Assembly: GCA_951799445.1 (NCBI GenBank)
Contig: OX637293.1
Location: 26,226,001 to 26,290,000 of the forward strand
Source of the DNA: Pseudisothecium myosuroides
Lineage: Eukaryota; Streptophyta; Bryopsida; Hypnales; Lembophyllaceae
Direction of reading: 5' to 3'
Length of the DNA stretch: 64,000 nucleotides
Shown: positions 1-11,528 of the stretch, piece after piece
Position numbering within the stretch: the stretch's first letter is position 1
Layout: each line of letters starts with the position of its first letter
Notes under the pieces: model-generated
Database searches by the model: none
The model's input: the letters and a program-made list of their open reading frames with translations, nothing else
Told to the model about the DNA's origin: nothing
Translations under genes and position numbers: made by a program

Positions 1-1054
1 GATGTGGTATGTAATTTCTATGATTTTTCAAAGTGCCAGCTCCCTGACCATTGAAATTGTCACATAGGTGGACCCTAAATTGAAATTTGCAAAAATCCGT
101 AGTTAGTAAATCAAAGTTAAGTATATGTCTTTCAAATGCGTCAACAAATCAAAGAAAGTTAAGCATTTGTAGGACACATTGATGAAAGTCTAAGGACACA
201 TTTAGGGATAATCTAAAGTACAAGAATGGGAACAGGTTCGCTTTTGGGTGTTTCTATCTTACATCAATTCAAAAACATCAACAATCAATCCTTAGGAGGA
301 GGCCTTGTCCAAGCTGCCTCAAGCTATCAAACAACATAACTTTGACCCATAGGCTGCAATGAATTTCAAAAAAATAAATTTTGGCATGTCACACAAACAT
401 TCAACTCCAGTATAAATTTTTAAAAATAATGTGCAAAATTCAAACCGTATAACCCTGCCCAGAGTTTTTAAAAGAGTGCAATGTTTGAAGTTCCCAAAAA
501 ATTCTAGTAGGATTACCTTTTTGGTGTTGACAGTATTTGTATTTTCATTTTTAAATCAAAATCATTCATTACAGATATAAAGTTAAGAGTACTCAAAATT
601 GAAGTTAATTGTAAAATTTTACAACCTCATAAGTTCTTGCGGGTACTAAATATGGTGTATGATGCAAGTCGGGATGTCTAAATTTCTAACAATCTGTGAT
701 TAGCTCATTTTCTAAGTTGCATAACAGCCACCTATAGCCAGCCAACGTCTACTACAGAAATTAGTAAAGTCTATAAAATTATTGAACACTTTGAATATGC
801 CATTCACAAGGCAACAACATTTAATACTTTTGGTCAAAAAAAAGAATAAAAAGGGGGGTATCCTAGGTCTAATTTTTTTCTAATTGGACCTATTTTTCTA
901 TACCCTATAGTAGTTTAAAGACATGTCATGGAATTTTTGTACCCTATAGTATAAAAAATCAAATTATAATTTTTATCTCAAATGTTTTTTAGGCACCCTA
1001 TCATTTGTTCGCACGTAGTTTTCTACTGCTCTCGCTCACTGCACCCCCCGAGAT
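1..1054. other. AT-rich intergenic DNA, no gene seen
   Basis: Low-complexity AT-rich sequence with many short homopolymers. No open frame, inverted repeat or RNA-like fold stood out on either strand. It ends just before an ORF that starts at 1055. Confidence 0.5.
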
Positions 1055-1657
1055 ATGGTCACATCCGAAGAATACCGCTTTCGTATGAGAAGTGACTTTC
1101 AGGCAGCTATGCGACCGAATACAGGATCTAGAGCAACGCATGTACAGTGGTTCATGCCTGTTCACATCATGGTAGATTTGTTTTCTACTTTCCAATCCCG
1201 CAAGACACCTACTTCGTTTGTTTTCAAGAATATTTCTAATGAGTGTTTCACTTCCATCATGGACGATGGTTGGGACGTTAAATTCACTACCGGAGCTGAT
1301 TTTATTAAATGTGTCACCTCAAAGCAATCTGTGATCTTCAAATACCATGTTAGTAGATCTACTCTCTATGTTAATTTCATCTACAACAGGCAACGCCTTG
1401 TCCAAGGTGGCACTTGGGAAGACATTGATCAACCTACGGTTCTGGACATGGTCACACTTGATTGTGAAGTGCTACATCAAGAAGAGAAAATATTATTGGA
1501 TGTGGGTTTGAATTGGACATTATCGATTGTTCGACAAGAATTACAAGTGGTGCAGGGAGAAGACTTTCCTAAGGAGTTCACATTTTGTATTGTGGAGAAC
1601 GGAACCCTCATTGAGAAGGTACCTTTATTGTCTTACTTTGAAATGCAATGTCCCTAG
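1055..1657 (+). CDS. Unrecognised 200-residue ORF, possibly one exon of a larger gene
   Basis: An open frame of 200 residues in otherwise stop-rich DNA, with more balanced composition than its surroundings. I do not recognise the family. The last third (LLDVGLNWTLSIVRQELQ, then a hydrophobic strand FTFCIVENGTLIEK) has the rhythm of a small beta-grasp, ubiquitin-like fold; that is a guess. A good splice donor (GAGAAG followed by GTACCT) lies at about 1618 inside the frame, so the final residues may be intron. No signal peptide or membrane segment is visible. Downstream, around 1841-1985, there are weak exon-like pieces bordered by AG and GT, which fit a multi-exon gene or its remnant. Function unknown. 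Confidence 0.4.
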   Translation: MVTSEEYRFRMRSDFQAAMRPNTGSRATHVQWFMPVHIMVDLFSTFQSRKTPTSFVFKNISNECFTSIMDDGWDVKFTTGADFIKCVTSKQSVIFKYHVSRSTLYVNFIYNRQRLVQGGTWEDIDQPTVLDMVTLDCEVLHQEEKILLDVGLNWTLSIVRQELQVVQGEDFPKEFTFCIVENGTLIEKVPLLSYFEMQCP

Positions 1658-3618
1658 CCTTTGCTCTGCTTACTAGCAATCTTGAAATTCCATCGATTTA
1701 CTGTTATTAGGTAGCACTTTCCTGAGTACAAGATACATAATGTAAGCTTCATGTAATTGCACATGCTTCTTGAGAAGAATTCGCTCTTCTGAATAAGCAT
1801 TATTTCTGTCATGATTTAAAGGAAGATAATTATTATTTGTCAAGTCATTTTTAGATGGCTCTTCTACTTCCGCAGAAGCCATGAAGGCACTCTTCAATTT
1901 GAAAATGGTTGGTAAAATGAAATTCGACTTCAAGGTATTTGTTTTGAATCTGCTGAGATTCGAAGCTGAATATTAGTAGCTGCTGGTCACTTTCGTTGTT
2001 TCGAAGGATGACATAGACAAACTTGATCTCCTTTTAACTTAGCGTCAAATCTTGAGTGCTTATGCAGCAGCGCTGTGAGGGGTTGCATGAAAGAGTTTGC
2101 GCTCAAAAGCACCGGATGCTAAAAAATTGATCATAACAATTGTTAAATCAGTTGCACAAATGGAATTCACGAACTTCTCAGTAGAATAAGTACTCGACCA
2201 TTGATCGTAGCAGCAAACACTGTGAAATATCTTTATTAGCTAAAGTGAGTCAAAATTGAGACTTACAGGCTAGCCTCTTCCCTTTTTGTATCAGCTCAAG
2301 TGAGTCAACATTGAGACTTACAGGCTAGCCTCTTCCCTATATATTCTAGTTCTGGAGATAGTATATAGGCAGAGGATGATGTCTACAGGCGAGAATTATG
2401 CCTCCAGCTGGACGAACAATATGGACAAACGATACCTATAGAAGTGAATAATTACATGTCTCTCATTCCCGGGAGGTGCCAGACCTCGACTCGTTTTGCA
2501 GCGTGTTGTGACCTTTGTAAGCTTATGAATTTCATCAGGCCTATTAAGCACCTTCAAATTCATTATTTTTCTATTCAGATTTGTGACTCTTTTCGTTTAA
2601 CCACCAGTAATTACTTCCCCTACTTTGGCAGTTCCTTTTTCTTCCTAGTACCAGTTTCAGTTGCCAAGTTCCCAATAAAGGATGCACTTTCTTTAATCTT
2701 TCATTCACATTCACTTGGAAATTGACAGTGCACAAGTACGTGTTTGAGTTTGACGGGAACAATCCCCAGTGCGGGACTCCACAAATTCTAGTCACGGAAG
2801 TCGATCAGTCATTCTGAAAGTACCGGAAGTTTCTCTCTTCCATTCGTTTCGTCATCCAGATGATGGCACTTCCTATTCTGGACATATTAATACTAGAAAG
2901 ATTGAAATTTAACGAGTTGCAAAACTGAAAGTCTAGTGTAGTTAGTGTAGTGGAAAGTGGTGGAAGGTAGAGGGTGCTTGCCTTGTGGAAAGTAACTTAT
3001 TACGTTTCTTAAGACTTGTGCAGTCCCAGAAATGCTGTGACTGGTTTCTGAATGACGATTGATCAATAATTGGCATTTGCTTTGATTGATCAACTATTCT
3101 AATTAGACCTTGCTAGCTACGCATACTTGTTTCTCGATCTGTCAATACTCAATATTACTTCATGGTTGTCTAGGAAACAAGTCCATATCGATCGATCAAG
3201 GATTGAGATTCATCAATATCGCATGGAAGTTCATGAGATTAATAAAAAGCTTCATCAGTACAATTATTACTTCATTGTGCACTATTCCAATGCTTAAAGT
3301 AAAGTTCCTGTCTCTTGAAAAACCACCATAATTAATCTAAAATACTTTAATAGTAATTGCATACTTATTTCAGATCAGTCATTGTCATTTCGGAAACTAC
3401 TGTCCTCTTTAGCAATTGTAACATATTGTAGATGCTGAGCGACTGACAAAGGCTCTTTCTTCATAACTTAAAGAAGTAACACAATGATGTGTTCATGTAG
3501 GTGAGCGTTCGGAAGGAGAAAGAGAAATCCGTAGCGGACATCACTCTGCCGAAGGTCCTTCGACTGGTACCTAAATTATGATAGGTAAGCCTATCCACTT
3601 TTTATTTTCCTGCTCTTT
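1658..3618. other. Intergenic, no convincing gene
   Basis: Mixed-composition DNA with scattered short open frames but none with recognisable protein content. The frame around 2740-2800 reads like a short coding remnant (EFDGNNPQCGTPQILVTEVD) before a stop, so part of this stretch may be decayed exon sequence. It holds one short tandem duplication at 2243-2338. Confidence 0.35.
2243..2338 (+). repeat. Direct duplication of a 41-bp unit
   Basis: Two near-identical copies (2243-2283 and 2298-2338), each containing TTGAGACTTACAGGCTAGCC, sit 55 bases apart with one internal mismatch. This is a local tandem duplication. No function can be assigned. Confidence 0.8.
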
Positions 3619-4940
3619 TTAGTTGCATGGTTCCGCTGTGTTGCGTATCCAGCGGCTCCCTACGCGACTGCATTGGGCTCGCCATGCTGCTGCATGCTCC
3701 GCTGCACTGGAATTAATGGACGCCTCCCGTCTTTTCTGCACCCGCCTCTCTGAATCTAGATTCCTATCCTCTTCACTTTCATGCTCTTTGTTGTAGAACC
3801 TATGTTGCACAATTTTATACCAATGCTCATAAGTTTGAAGGATGGGGCTCTTTTTGTGAATTAAACCTCCATGTTGGGTATGGCGGTGGTAAGCTGCCTT
3901 CGCTGCATGATGACTGAATTCCATACCTTGACATGACCATACAGAAAGGGAGCCGTATCTTTCCACGAAGTATGGGCCATGCTTCACCAGAACATGCTAG
4001 ACAAGTGAAAAATAGCATCAATATGTTTGAAACCAACATCCTTTCAACCTCACGAAACATAAAAATTTTGGTGTAGAAAGTAGGAGGATTTTGATGAATG
4101 GACGAACTGGATACTCCACAAAGGAGGTCTTGCTCTAAAGAGTGATAGTAGTTGCAAAGCTTGGTGACTAATTTAGGAGCAAATACAATGTTAGACGGAC
4201 TGAGGCATGTCATTGCTCTTTTTAAATACAGCGATTCCACCACATTTGTCCTTAGCCAGTTCATTAACCATCTATGTGCGCATATTAATAGTCTAAAGTA
4301 TCACTTTCATGGCAATTTTGACAATCTGTGGAATTGAAAAACAATGATGAGGATGAGTGCTTTTTCAGGACCACCTCTGTGAAGTTGGCAAAAAATTTAT
4401 TAATTTCTGATTGCTTGACGGTTTCTAGTTTTCCAATACAGTGTTCCTACCATCTGAACATATTCAAAGGAATCACCAGCATCATGGTATGTACTATCAA
4501 ATCAATTGTTGCATCTTCTTGTTTTAATTCTTTGAAGATTTTCAATATGCACAAAAAAGTAAAAAAGAACTCTAATGAGTATGTGCAGGTAGGAACCCTT
4601 GGAATTTCTAAATTCTCAAACTTCCAAACGATGAGTGAATTTGAAGTATGATGTGGATGGTGATATTCTAAATACTCAGATGTTAGATTCTTTGCAAGCA
4701 TGGATATCTTTTTCTGAGACATTGTTTGTATTTCATTGTTTGTGTTTCAGGTGTTCACTCTTGGCTAATGCTGACTATTACCGGTACAACTTTCAAGGTT
4801 TGATTCTTCTTTCTCACAATATGCTAATGGAAAAAGTAAGTGTTTTGTGTAGAGAATACTTCCTTACATGTTCATTTGTGATCTTCTATGTTCTTTTGAT
4901 TCATTTTAATTTCAGTGGATCTCCTATCTATTGAAAATGA

Positions 4941-5091
4941 TGGCAAATTTCATTAAAATGGCACCATTCCGAAAGTTTGGCACTTTCAGATTTCAGACTG
5001 CTTGGGCTGAAATCTATATCCATCCTAAATGGTTCAAACCGTGCATTTTGAAAGTGGCATTTTTCATATGCCATTTTAATGAAATTCACCA
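4941..5091. mobile_element. Short MITE with TGGCAAATTTCATT ends, inside an intron
   Basis: A 151-bp element with terminal inverted repeats (TGGCAAATTTCATTAAAATG at the left, its near-complement at the right). It lies in the last intron of the transposase-like gene. It belongs to the same family as copies near 17.75, 18.81, 23.56 and 32.31 kb. Target duplication is unclear here (TGA left, TAA right). It has no coding capacity. Confidence 0.75.
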
Positions 5092-6599
5092 TAATGACAC
5101 TAGCTTCTGGTCATGACATCTATTCTACAAACTACTCATGAGAATTGCTTTTGCTTTTTGTTTTCAATAAATATATATATAATCTTAAATTTAGAATACA
5201 AGTCTGTGTGGCTATGTTTCTAGTTTAATTAGGGATGACGACTCATTATGTCTTTTTGGTGCTGAATTCTTGTTTCCATAGCCTTCTCTATAAATGATCA
5301 CATAGGTACATAAGAACAATAGTATATAGTGTAGCATGTATTACAACTGTAGCATGTATTATAGCAAGTATAGAAGGTTTGTGACATTCATTAGGTAATG
5401 TTACAATATTCTATGTAGTACAACAAGTACGCAATCTGAATAAGTGAGCGTGTGAATGGATAGAAAATGTCGTACCATGTAGTGAGTGACATGGTGCTCG
5501 CCAAAGTGTTGCACATATAGACTACCAAAGTTGTCCATAAGTCCTTTGAAAGAAGCCTGCTGCTCTGTTGTCAAAGTCAGACCTGTGAAATATGGAATTA
5601 GTTTTTCAAGAGCTATCCAAACTTGCAGTCGACCTTGGCGAGCTGCACCATTGCCCAAGTAGTTTCGTTCTAAAAACACAACATCTTGATAAACCTTAGT
5701 AGAACTTGAACGTGTAGTATTCGGTTGGAAAAGCTTGTGAGCATGTGAGCCACTGAGGGAAGGCTTTCTAGGGACAGAATTCGATTTGCCCGATAGGTCT
5801 TTGTCCTCAAAGATTTGAACATCTCCTCCGTGCATACCGATAGCAGATAACACTTTTTGGAGGTCCTGGATTGCAGCTTGTTGGACTTCAACATTTCGAA
5901 TAGTCCACACAAACTGGAAATGCAGATGTAGTATTTTTTCACTGATTTGATTGAATCCATGCAATGTACAAACGTGAACTTGATGTAGTGGAATAGGGAT
6001 AATAGGTCACCAACGTGCCAAGGCTACGGGATCTGAAACAAGTGTTGTTGTCACATTCTTGGTAAAAAGACCACCACTCCATGTTGCGCAGCCAATAGAG
6101 CTTGTTGACCTGATACAACTGTGTCTTTGATCTTCTTTTGGTTACAATAAATGCAGCAATAAGGTCCAATAGCTCCATTCCCAAGACCATACAAAGCTTT
6201 GATAGTTTTCATGTCTCCCGATAAATGCCATTGCACTTGGAATTCTCCAACCCCATCAACAACTAGTCTTTGACCATCATTCTGAGATTGGATGATGAAG
6301 GGAATACGAGTTTTCTTGAAAACCGCAGATAGAATTTCAAAATTCTCCTTTGGAATTTGGAAACATCCAATTGGCCAAATCTCTCTCTCGGCTTGTACGG
6401 AGAAGTACTCTTTGGAGTCTTTAGTGACAAATGGGTCCAATGCTCTATTCATAATTGTAATGCTGATTCGTTCCATCTTTTGCTTATTCACAACTTCAGC
6501 TTCGTCCATTTTCAGAACAAATATTAAAGGGCTGCCATGAATCTCTGCATAAAAAGGGATTAGTCGCACATGTAAAATTATTGAAATTCCTGTAGAAGT

Positions 6600-8570
6600 A
6601 CATGATACTAGTAGCAGTATTGTACAGCTATTCCAATAAGTTCATGACCATTTACTTCTAGAACATGATCCTATTAGTTTGCAGGAGTGAATGTAAACTC
6701 TGTGTAGTAGAAGTGTAAGTGTACCGTGCAACTTGATTTCTAACTGTTGTGAATCATTGCTACCTCCTACAGGTCAATCTATTGCACATGGAGTCCTTAG
6801 CCACTTCGCCAAACTTGAACTCCTGGTGCAAACTTGGCGCCAGGAGGCCCAAAAAAAAGCCTTGACATGGACTACATTGCTAGCAGAGCAGGCCACTTAA
6901 GAAGGTAATTTCCTGAGCACACTAGGAATATAGCACCTGATGTCCCTAGCATTTATAGTTCTACACCTCGTTACAGTTCTACACCTCATAGAGGATTGTT
7001 TTTGGAAGTTGGACATGGACAATGAGGAGAGTGGATCTATTGCTGAGAAGAATTATTTGTCTCTATTCTAAATTGTAACAAACGTTGCTAACAAATGATA
7101 ATATCTGAGGGTAGATTGGACTTAACCAAATATGATGAATTGTATACTGTACATCAAATAATATATGAATGCAACATGCCATATCAGCTTAATGAAGGAA
7201 TATTTTTGCTTTGTTCAGTTCGTTTTTAAGATCAAATTTTGACATGACTTATTTCTAAAACTTCAGCAAGCTCTTCAATTAAAATTTTCTAGGTAATCGT
7301 TGGGGATTTCACATATTAGTCATGAAGACTCTTAATGAGAAGTGAACAATTAATCAACAATGCATGGAACCCACCGATAATTCTCTGTTCATGCCGGATT
7401 TTAACTAAGTTTAGATGACAGTTACTTGATTGCACAAATTAGACTCTCACTCTTGGTTTTTTGTTGTTGTTAATTGGACTGTCAGTGACTAGATCATTGC
7501 AGTGACCTAATCTGAATAACGAGTAAGGTGGGTACACCAGAACCGCTATTTTTTGCTACTGAGCCTACTTGCTATCATTAGAGTGGTCAAGTTTTTATAT
7601 GTTCTTGTTGGCAAATGAAAAGAGGTTCTAATGCACCAGAGAACGCAGCATTTGGATGTATGCAAAAGTTATTAAGGAACAAAGTTTGGTTCTACAAAAG
7701 TTTCTTCCACATAGGTACAGAATTGATTATGGAGATGTACAGAGAGGATAGATGGCGGTTTAAGGTCAGTGGCACATTTGGGTGTACCTACCTTGTTAAC
7801 AAGAATGTATTGAAAGAGTTGATTAAGGAAATACGGAGGTCTATTGACAATGGCTTGTTACTGGAGTTTCGTTCAGTTGTTAAATTGAAACTGCACTTCG
7901 GAAAACCAGGTCTTTGATACTCTATTTCATGTGCCTAACGAATCTTTCAAGCCAATTCTCCAGAATGTTAAGAATGCATTGTTATTATACTAGTAGAGTG
8001 CAACCAAGGAACTGACAACTTATTAATGTGCAGGTTTTGCTTTGTGGATTAAGGATGGTAAATTTTGCACTCTCTATTGAGACATTGCAAGCTGATGGAG
8101 AGAAACAGGTAATTATTAAAAGAACAAGCTTATTTATTGGTGCACTAGCCTGTGCAAATCCTTGTTTCTCAATTTTATCTGCTGCACTGTCTGCCTCCTT
8201 GTGTTCAATTGAATAGATTTGTAATTGTAAGAGAAGGTATGAGCACATTAGTGACATTAAATGTCTTTGTGAAAGTGTATTCTGATAATCTCACAAAATT
8301 TGCACAATATATTATTCTTAATTAAAATCCTTATTATGGTATGGTAGGTAGTCTCTAATTCATATTTGAGGGAACGTACTCATTGCAGTGTTTGAAAATT
8401 TGTCATTCATACAGGATGTTAACATAAGCTTACTGTAGACATAACACACTGTATGCAATTTTGATATATTGACCAAAGAGAACTTCGATATTACAAAGGG
8501 CTACACATAACTATTCGACATTGAAGATTTCGCTCTCACTAATCATTTGCTTTTATTTTTTAGTCTCGAT
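6600..8570. other. Intron-like AT-rich DNA, one unassigned short ORF
   Basis: This lies between two exons of the decayed transposase-like gene. A 100-residue plus-strand open frame at 7615-7917 is the longest, but I recognise nothing in it and its composition is that of the flanks. No repeat ends were found. Confidence 0.35.
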
Positions 8571-8601
8571 CACCTAAAGACATACCTTTCTCCACCTTTA
8601 A

Positions 8602-9532
8602 CCCCTAAAGGACCGAGGCCTTTTTTCTGCCAAAAAACACTGAAAACTGCCATTTCTATAGCAAAGAGTAAAAAAATTTGAATTTTTTTTTTTCACATCC
8701 AACCGTAGGATCTTACACCTAACTAGTATAAGAATGTGTGGAATTTTTTTTAGAATTTTTGACCGCACAGATTGCAAGATATTTGCATTTAAAGTAAAAA
8801 AAACAAGTTTTTCAGCACATTGCGGGACTAGATTTTTTGACTTTAAACATTTTTAACTTAAAATTTTTGCACTACAGAGTTTTGAGCTTTTATTTTTTAT
8901 AGTGGAGAATTGAGTTGAGAGTCTAGAAAAAAAATAATATTAAAAAAAAACTTAATTATCATTCTTAAAAAAATTGTGAAGTAGATGTAGGTACAAGATA
9001 GAAGGAAAATCTAAAACATTCATATATTTTAGATGGAATTAAAGTGCACTAATCCCAATGGTGAGATTGTTCTAACAAGTAAATCAGACCATCCCAAAAA
9101 AAACATTTTGAAAAATTTGAAAAATTGCATTCAGAAATGAATCCCAAAGTTATTTTTTTCAAGAAGATGCTTTAACTACCCGAAAAACAAGAATGTCCAT
9201 AACTTTCTCATAACATATCCAAATGAAATGAATCAAAGCTTTCCGGAAAGCCAAAAATATAATCTATGAGAAAAAAAATATTAAAAAAAAAAATTCAAAT
9301 TTTTGTCCCTTTTTTTTTTGCTGCCCGAGCTGCCCCCCGAAGCCTGTTTTGAGCTTATATGGTCATAACTTTTTTTCCCGGGCACCGATTGTGAAAAAAA
9401 TTATATTCCCTTGAAGCTAATCAGTTTTTCTACCTCCAAAAAAAGTTTCAAAAAATCAGGAGAAAATTTCAGCCCGTAGGTACCTGCCCGAAAACGCATT
9501 TGTCCCCCGTAGGGACAATGGTCCTTTAGGGG
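8602..9532 (-). mobile_element. TTAA-flanked non-autonomous element, copy 1 (piggyBac-like)
   Basis: A 931-bp element bounded on both sides by TTAA (8598-8601 and 9533-9536). Its ends are complementary: CCCCTAAAGGACC at the left, GGTCCTTTAGGGG at the right. It has no open frame. Copy 2 lies 0.39 kb away in opposite orientation and copy 3 is at 55.9 kb. TTAA target sites with CC-starting ends are characteristic of the piggyBac superfamily; Kolobok elements also use TTAA, so the assignment is probable only. It sits in the large intron of the transposase-like gene. Confidence 0.85.
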
Positions 9533-9536
9533 TTAA

Positions 9537-11528
9537 GCTCGGGGGGGACACTCCTTGTGTATTTGGGGGACCCACGTGCGGCGGTGGGGTATTTTTTGGG
9601 GGGCTATTTACCTCCTAGAAAGCATTTAAAGGACCCCTATTATTACATAAAGCAAAAAAATTATCCATATTATCATATCTATCATTACTTATAATATGTA
9701 GGTCAAAGGAATATATTAGAGGCTATTTTCTTTGTAAGGAAAAAAACTAACTAAAAAATAATGAAAATACAAGTGACTAACAAATACCTTATAGAAAAAA
9801 GGATTCAAGTTATAACAATGCATGAATACAAATACAACACGAATACATGCATGAATGAGCATCAAAAACAAGACATTAGGGTTGAAAAAGTATTGAAGAG
9901 ATTTTAGGGACAAAATGTGTTAACCCCTAAAGGCCCATTGTCCCCTCGGGGGACAAATGGGATTTCGGGCAAGTACCTACGGGCTGAAATTTTGTCCTGA
10001 TTTTTTGAAACTTTTTTTGAAGATAGAAAAACTGATAAGCTTTGTGGGAATATAATTTTTTCCACAATCGGTGCCCGGGAACAATAGTTATGACCAAATA
10101 AGCTCAAAACAGGGGACGGCGGGCAGCTCGGGCAGCAGAAAAAAAATGGACAAAAATTTTAATTTTTTTTTAATATTTTTTTTCTGATAGATTATATTTT
10201 TGCCTATCTGGAAAGCTTTGATTCATTTCATTTGGATATGTTATGAGAAAGTTATGGATATTCTTGTTTTTCAGGTAGTTAGAGCATCTTCTTGAAAAAA
10301 ATAACTTGTAGGATTCATTTCTGAATGCAATTTTTCAAATTTTTCAAATTTTTTTTTTCATGGTGTAATTTACTTGCTAGAACAATCTCACCATTGGGAT
10401 TAGTACATTTTAATTCCATCTAAATATATGAATATTTTAGATTTTCCTTCTATCTTGGACCTACTTCTACTTAACAATTTTTTTAAGAATGATAATTAAG
10501 TTTTTTTGAATTTATTTTTTTTCCTAGACTCTCAACTCAATTCTCTACAATAAATATTAAAAGCTCAAAACGCTGTAGTGCAAAAATTTTAAGTTAAAAA
10601 TGTTTAAAGCCAAAAAATCTAGCCCCGCAATGTGCTGAAAAACTTGTTTTTTTCACTTTAAACGCAGATATCTTGCAATCTGTGCGGTCAAAAATTCTGA
10701 AATTTTTTCCATACATTCTCATACTAGTTAGGTGTAAGATCCTACGGTTAGATGTTAAAAAAAACATTTTTTAAAATTTTTATACTTTGCTATAGAAATG
10801 GCAGTTTTCAGTGAGTTTTTTGGCAGAAAAAAGGCCTTGGGCCTTTAGGGATTAAAAACATAGACATGAAGTTCATCTGTGAACTTTGACCACAAATATA
10901 TGCCTCATATAAAAAAATTACATCAAAAATACGCCATTCTAATGCCCTCCACCACATGTGAGAAAACAAAATCAAGCTCTATGACATGGTGCTACCCAAA
11001 CTTTAGAGAGGTTGTTCGAAGCACGAACTCCTGCACCCAACCAGATTGCAAACATCGACGGAGTCAGATCATTAAATCTGCCATTTCATCCACAACTAAA
11101 ACCCTAGAACTCCTCGAAGGCAACGCGTGCACTGTCTAGCTACACTGCACTGTCTGTTACAGTATACTGTAAAGATATGATTAAAGATATGACTTAAAGA
11201 TACACTATACATGAGCTGTAGATACACTGTAGATACACCATAGTACTTGTATTTTGAGCTGTATCTAACTAGTACTATAAGTAAATATTAATTGAACCTA
11301 CTAAACTTAATTCCTAAGATCCCATTCTTTTACCCCTAATTTATATCTACCTTAATTTTCATAGACCATATTTTCCGTTTCCCTATATTACTTATAAAGG
11401 GCATGCCACTTTTAATGTTTCATAATTTATATGTAAATTTCTTATAAATTTTACCCAAGATTATTTAAATGTACCCTATATTCCGCCGCACGTGGGTTAT
11501 TAAAAAACGGGAAGTGTCCCCCCGAGTC
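9537..11528. mobile_element. Inverted-repeat element with G-rich ends, interrupted by TTAA element copy 2
   Basis: The left end (CTCGGGGGGGACACTCC, then CCCACGTGCGGCGG by about 9583) is matched in reverse complement at the right end, 11483-11528 (CCGCCGCACGTGGG, then GGAAGTGTCCCCCCGAG). Without the 0.93 kb TTAA element nested inside, it would be about 1.06 kb. No transposase frame is present. TTAA or TTTAA lies near both ends but not symmetrically, so the target duplication is unresolved. Confidence 0.65.
9924..10851 (+). mobile_element. TTAA-flanked non-autonomous element, copy 2 (piggyBac-like)
   Basis: A 928-bp element flanked by TTAA (9920-9923 and 10852-10855), with ends CCCCTAAAGGCCC and CCTTTAGGGA. 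It runs opposite to copy 1, so the two copies form a long inverted repeat that could fold back over about 0.9 kb. Identity to copy 1 is high by eye along the whole length. It is non-coding. Confidence 0.85.

Noticed and set aside
8602..10851. Single 2.25 kb foldback transposon
   Set aside because: Each half has its own TTAA pair and a solo copy exists at 55.9 kb, so these are two insertions.
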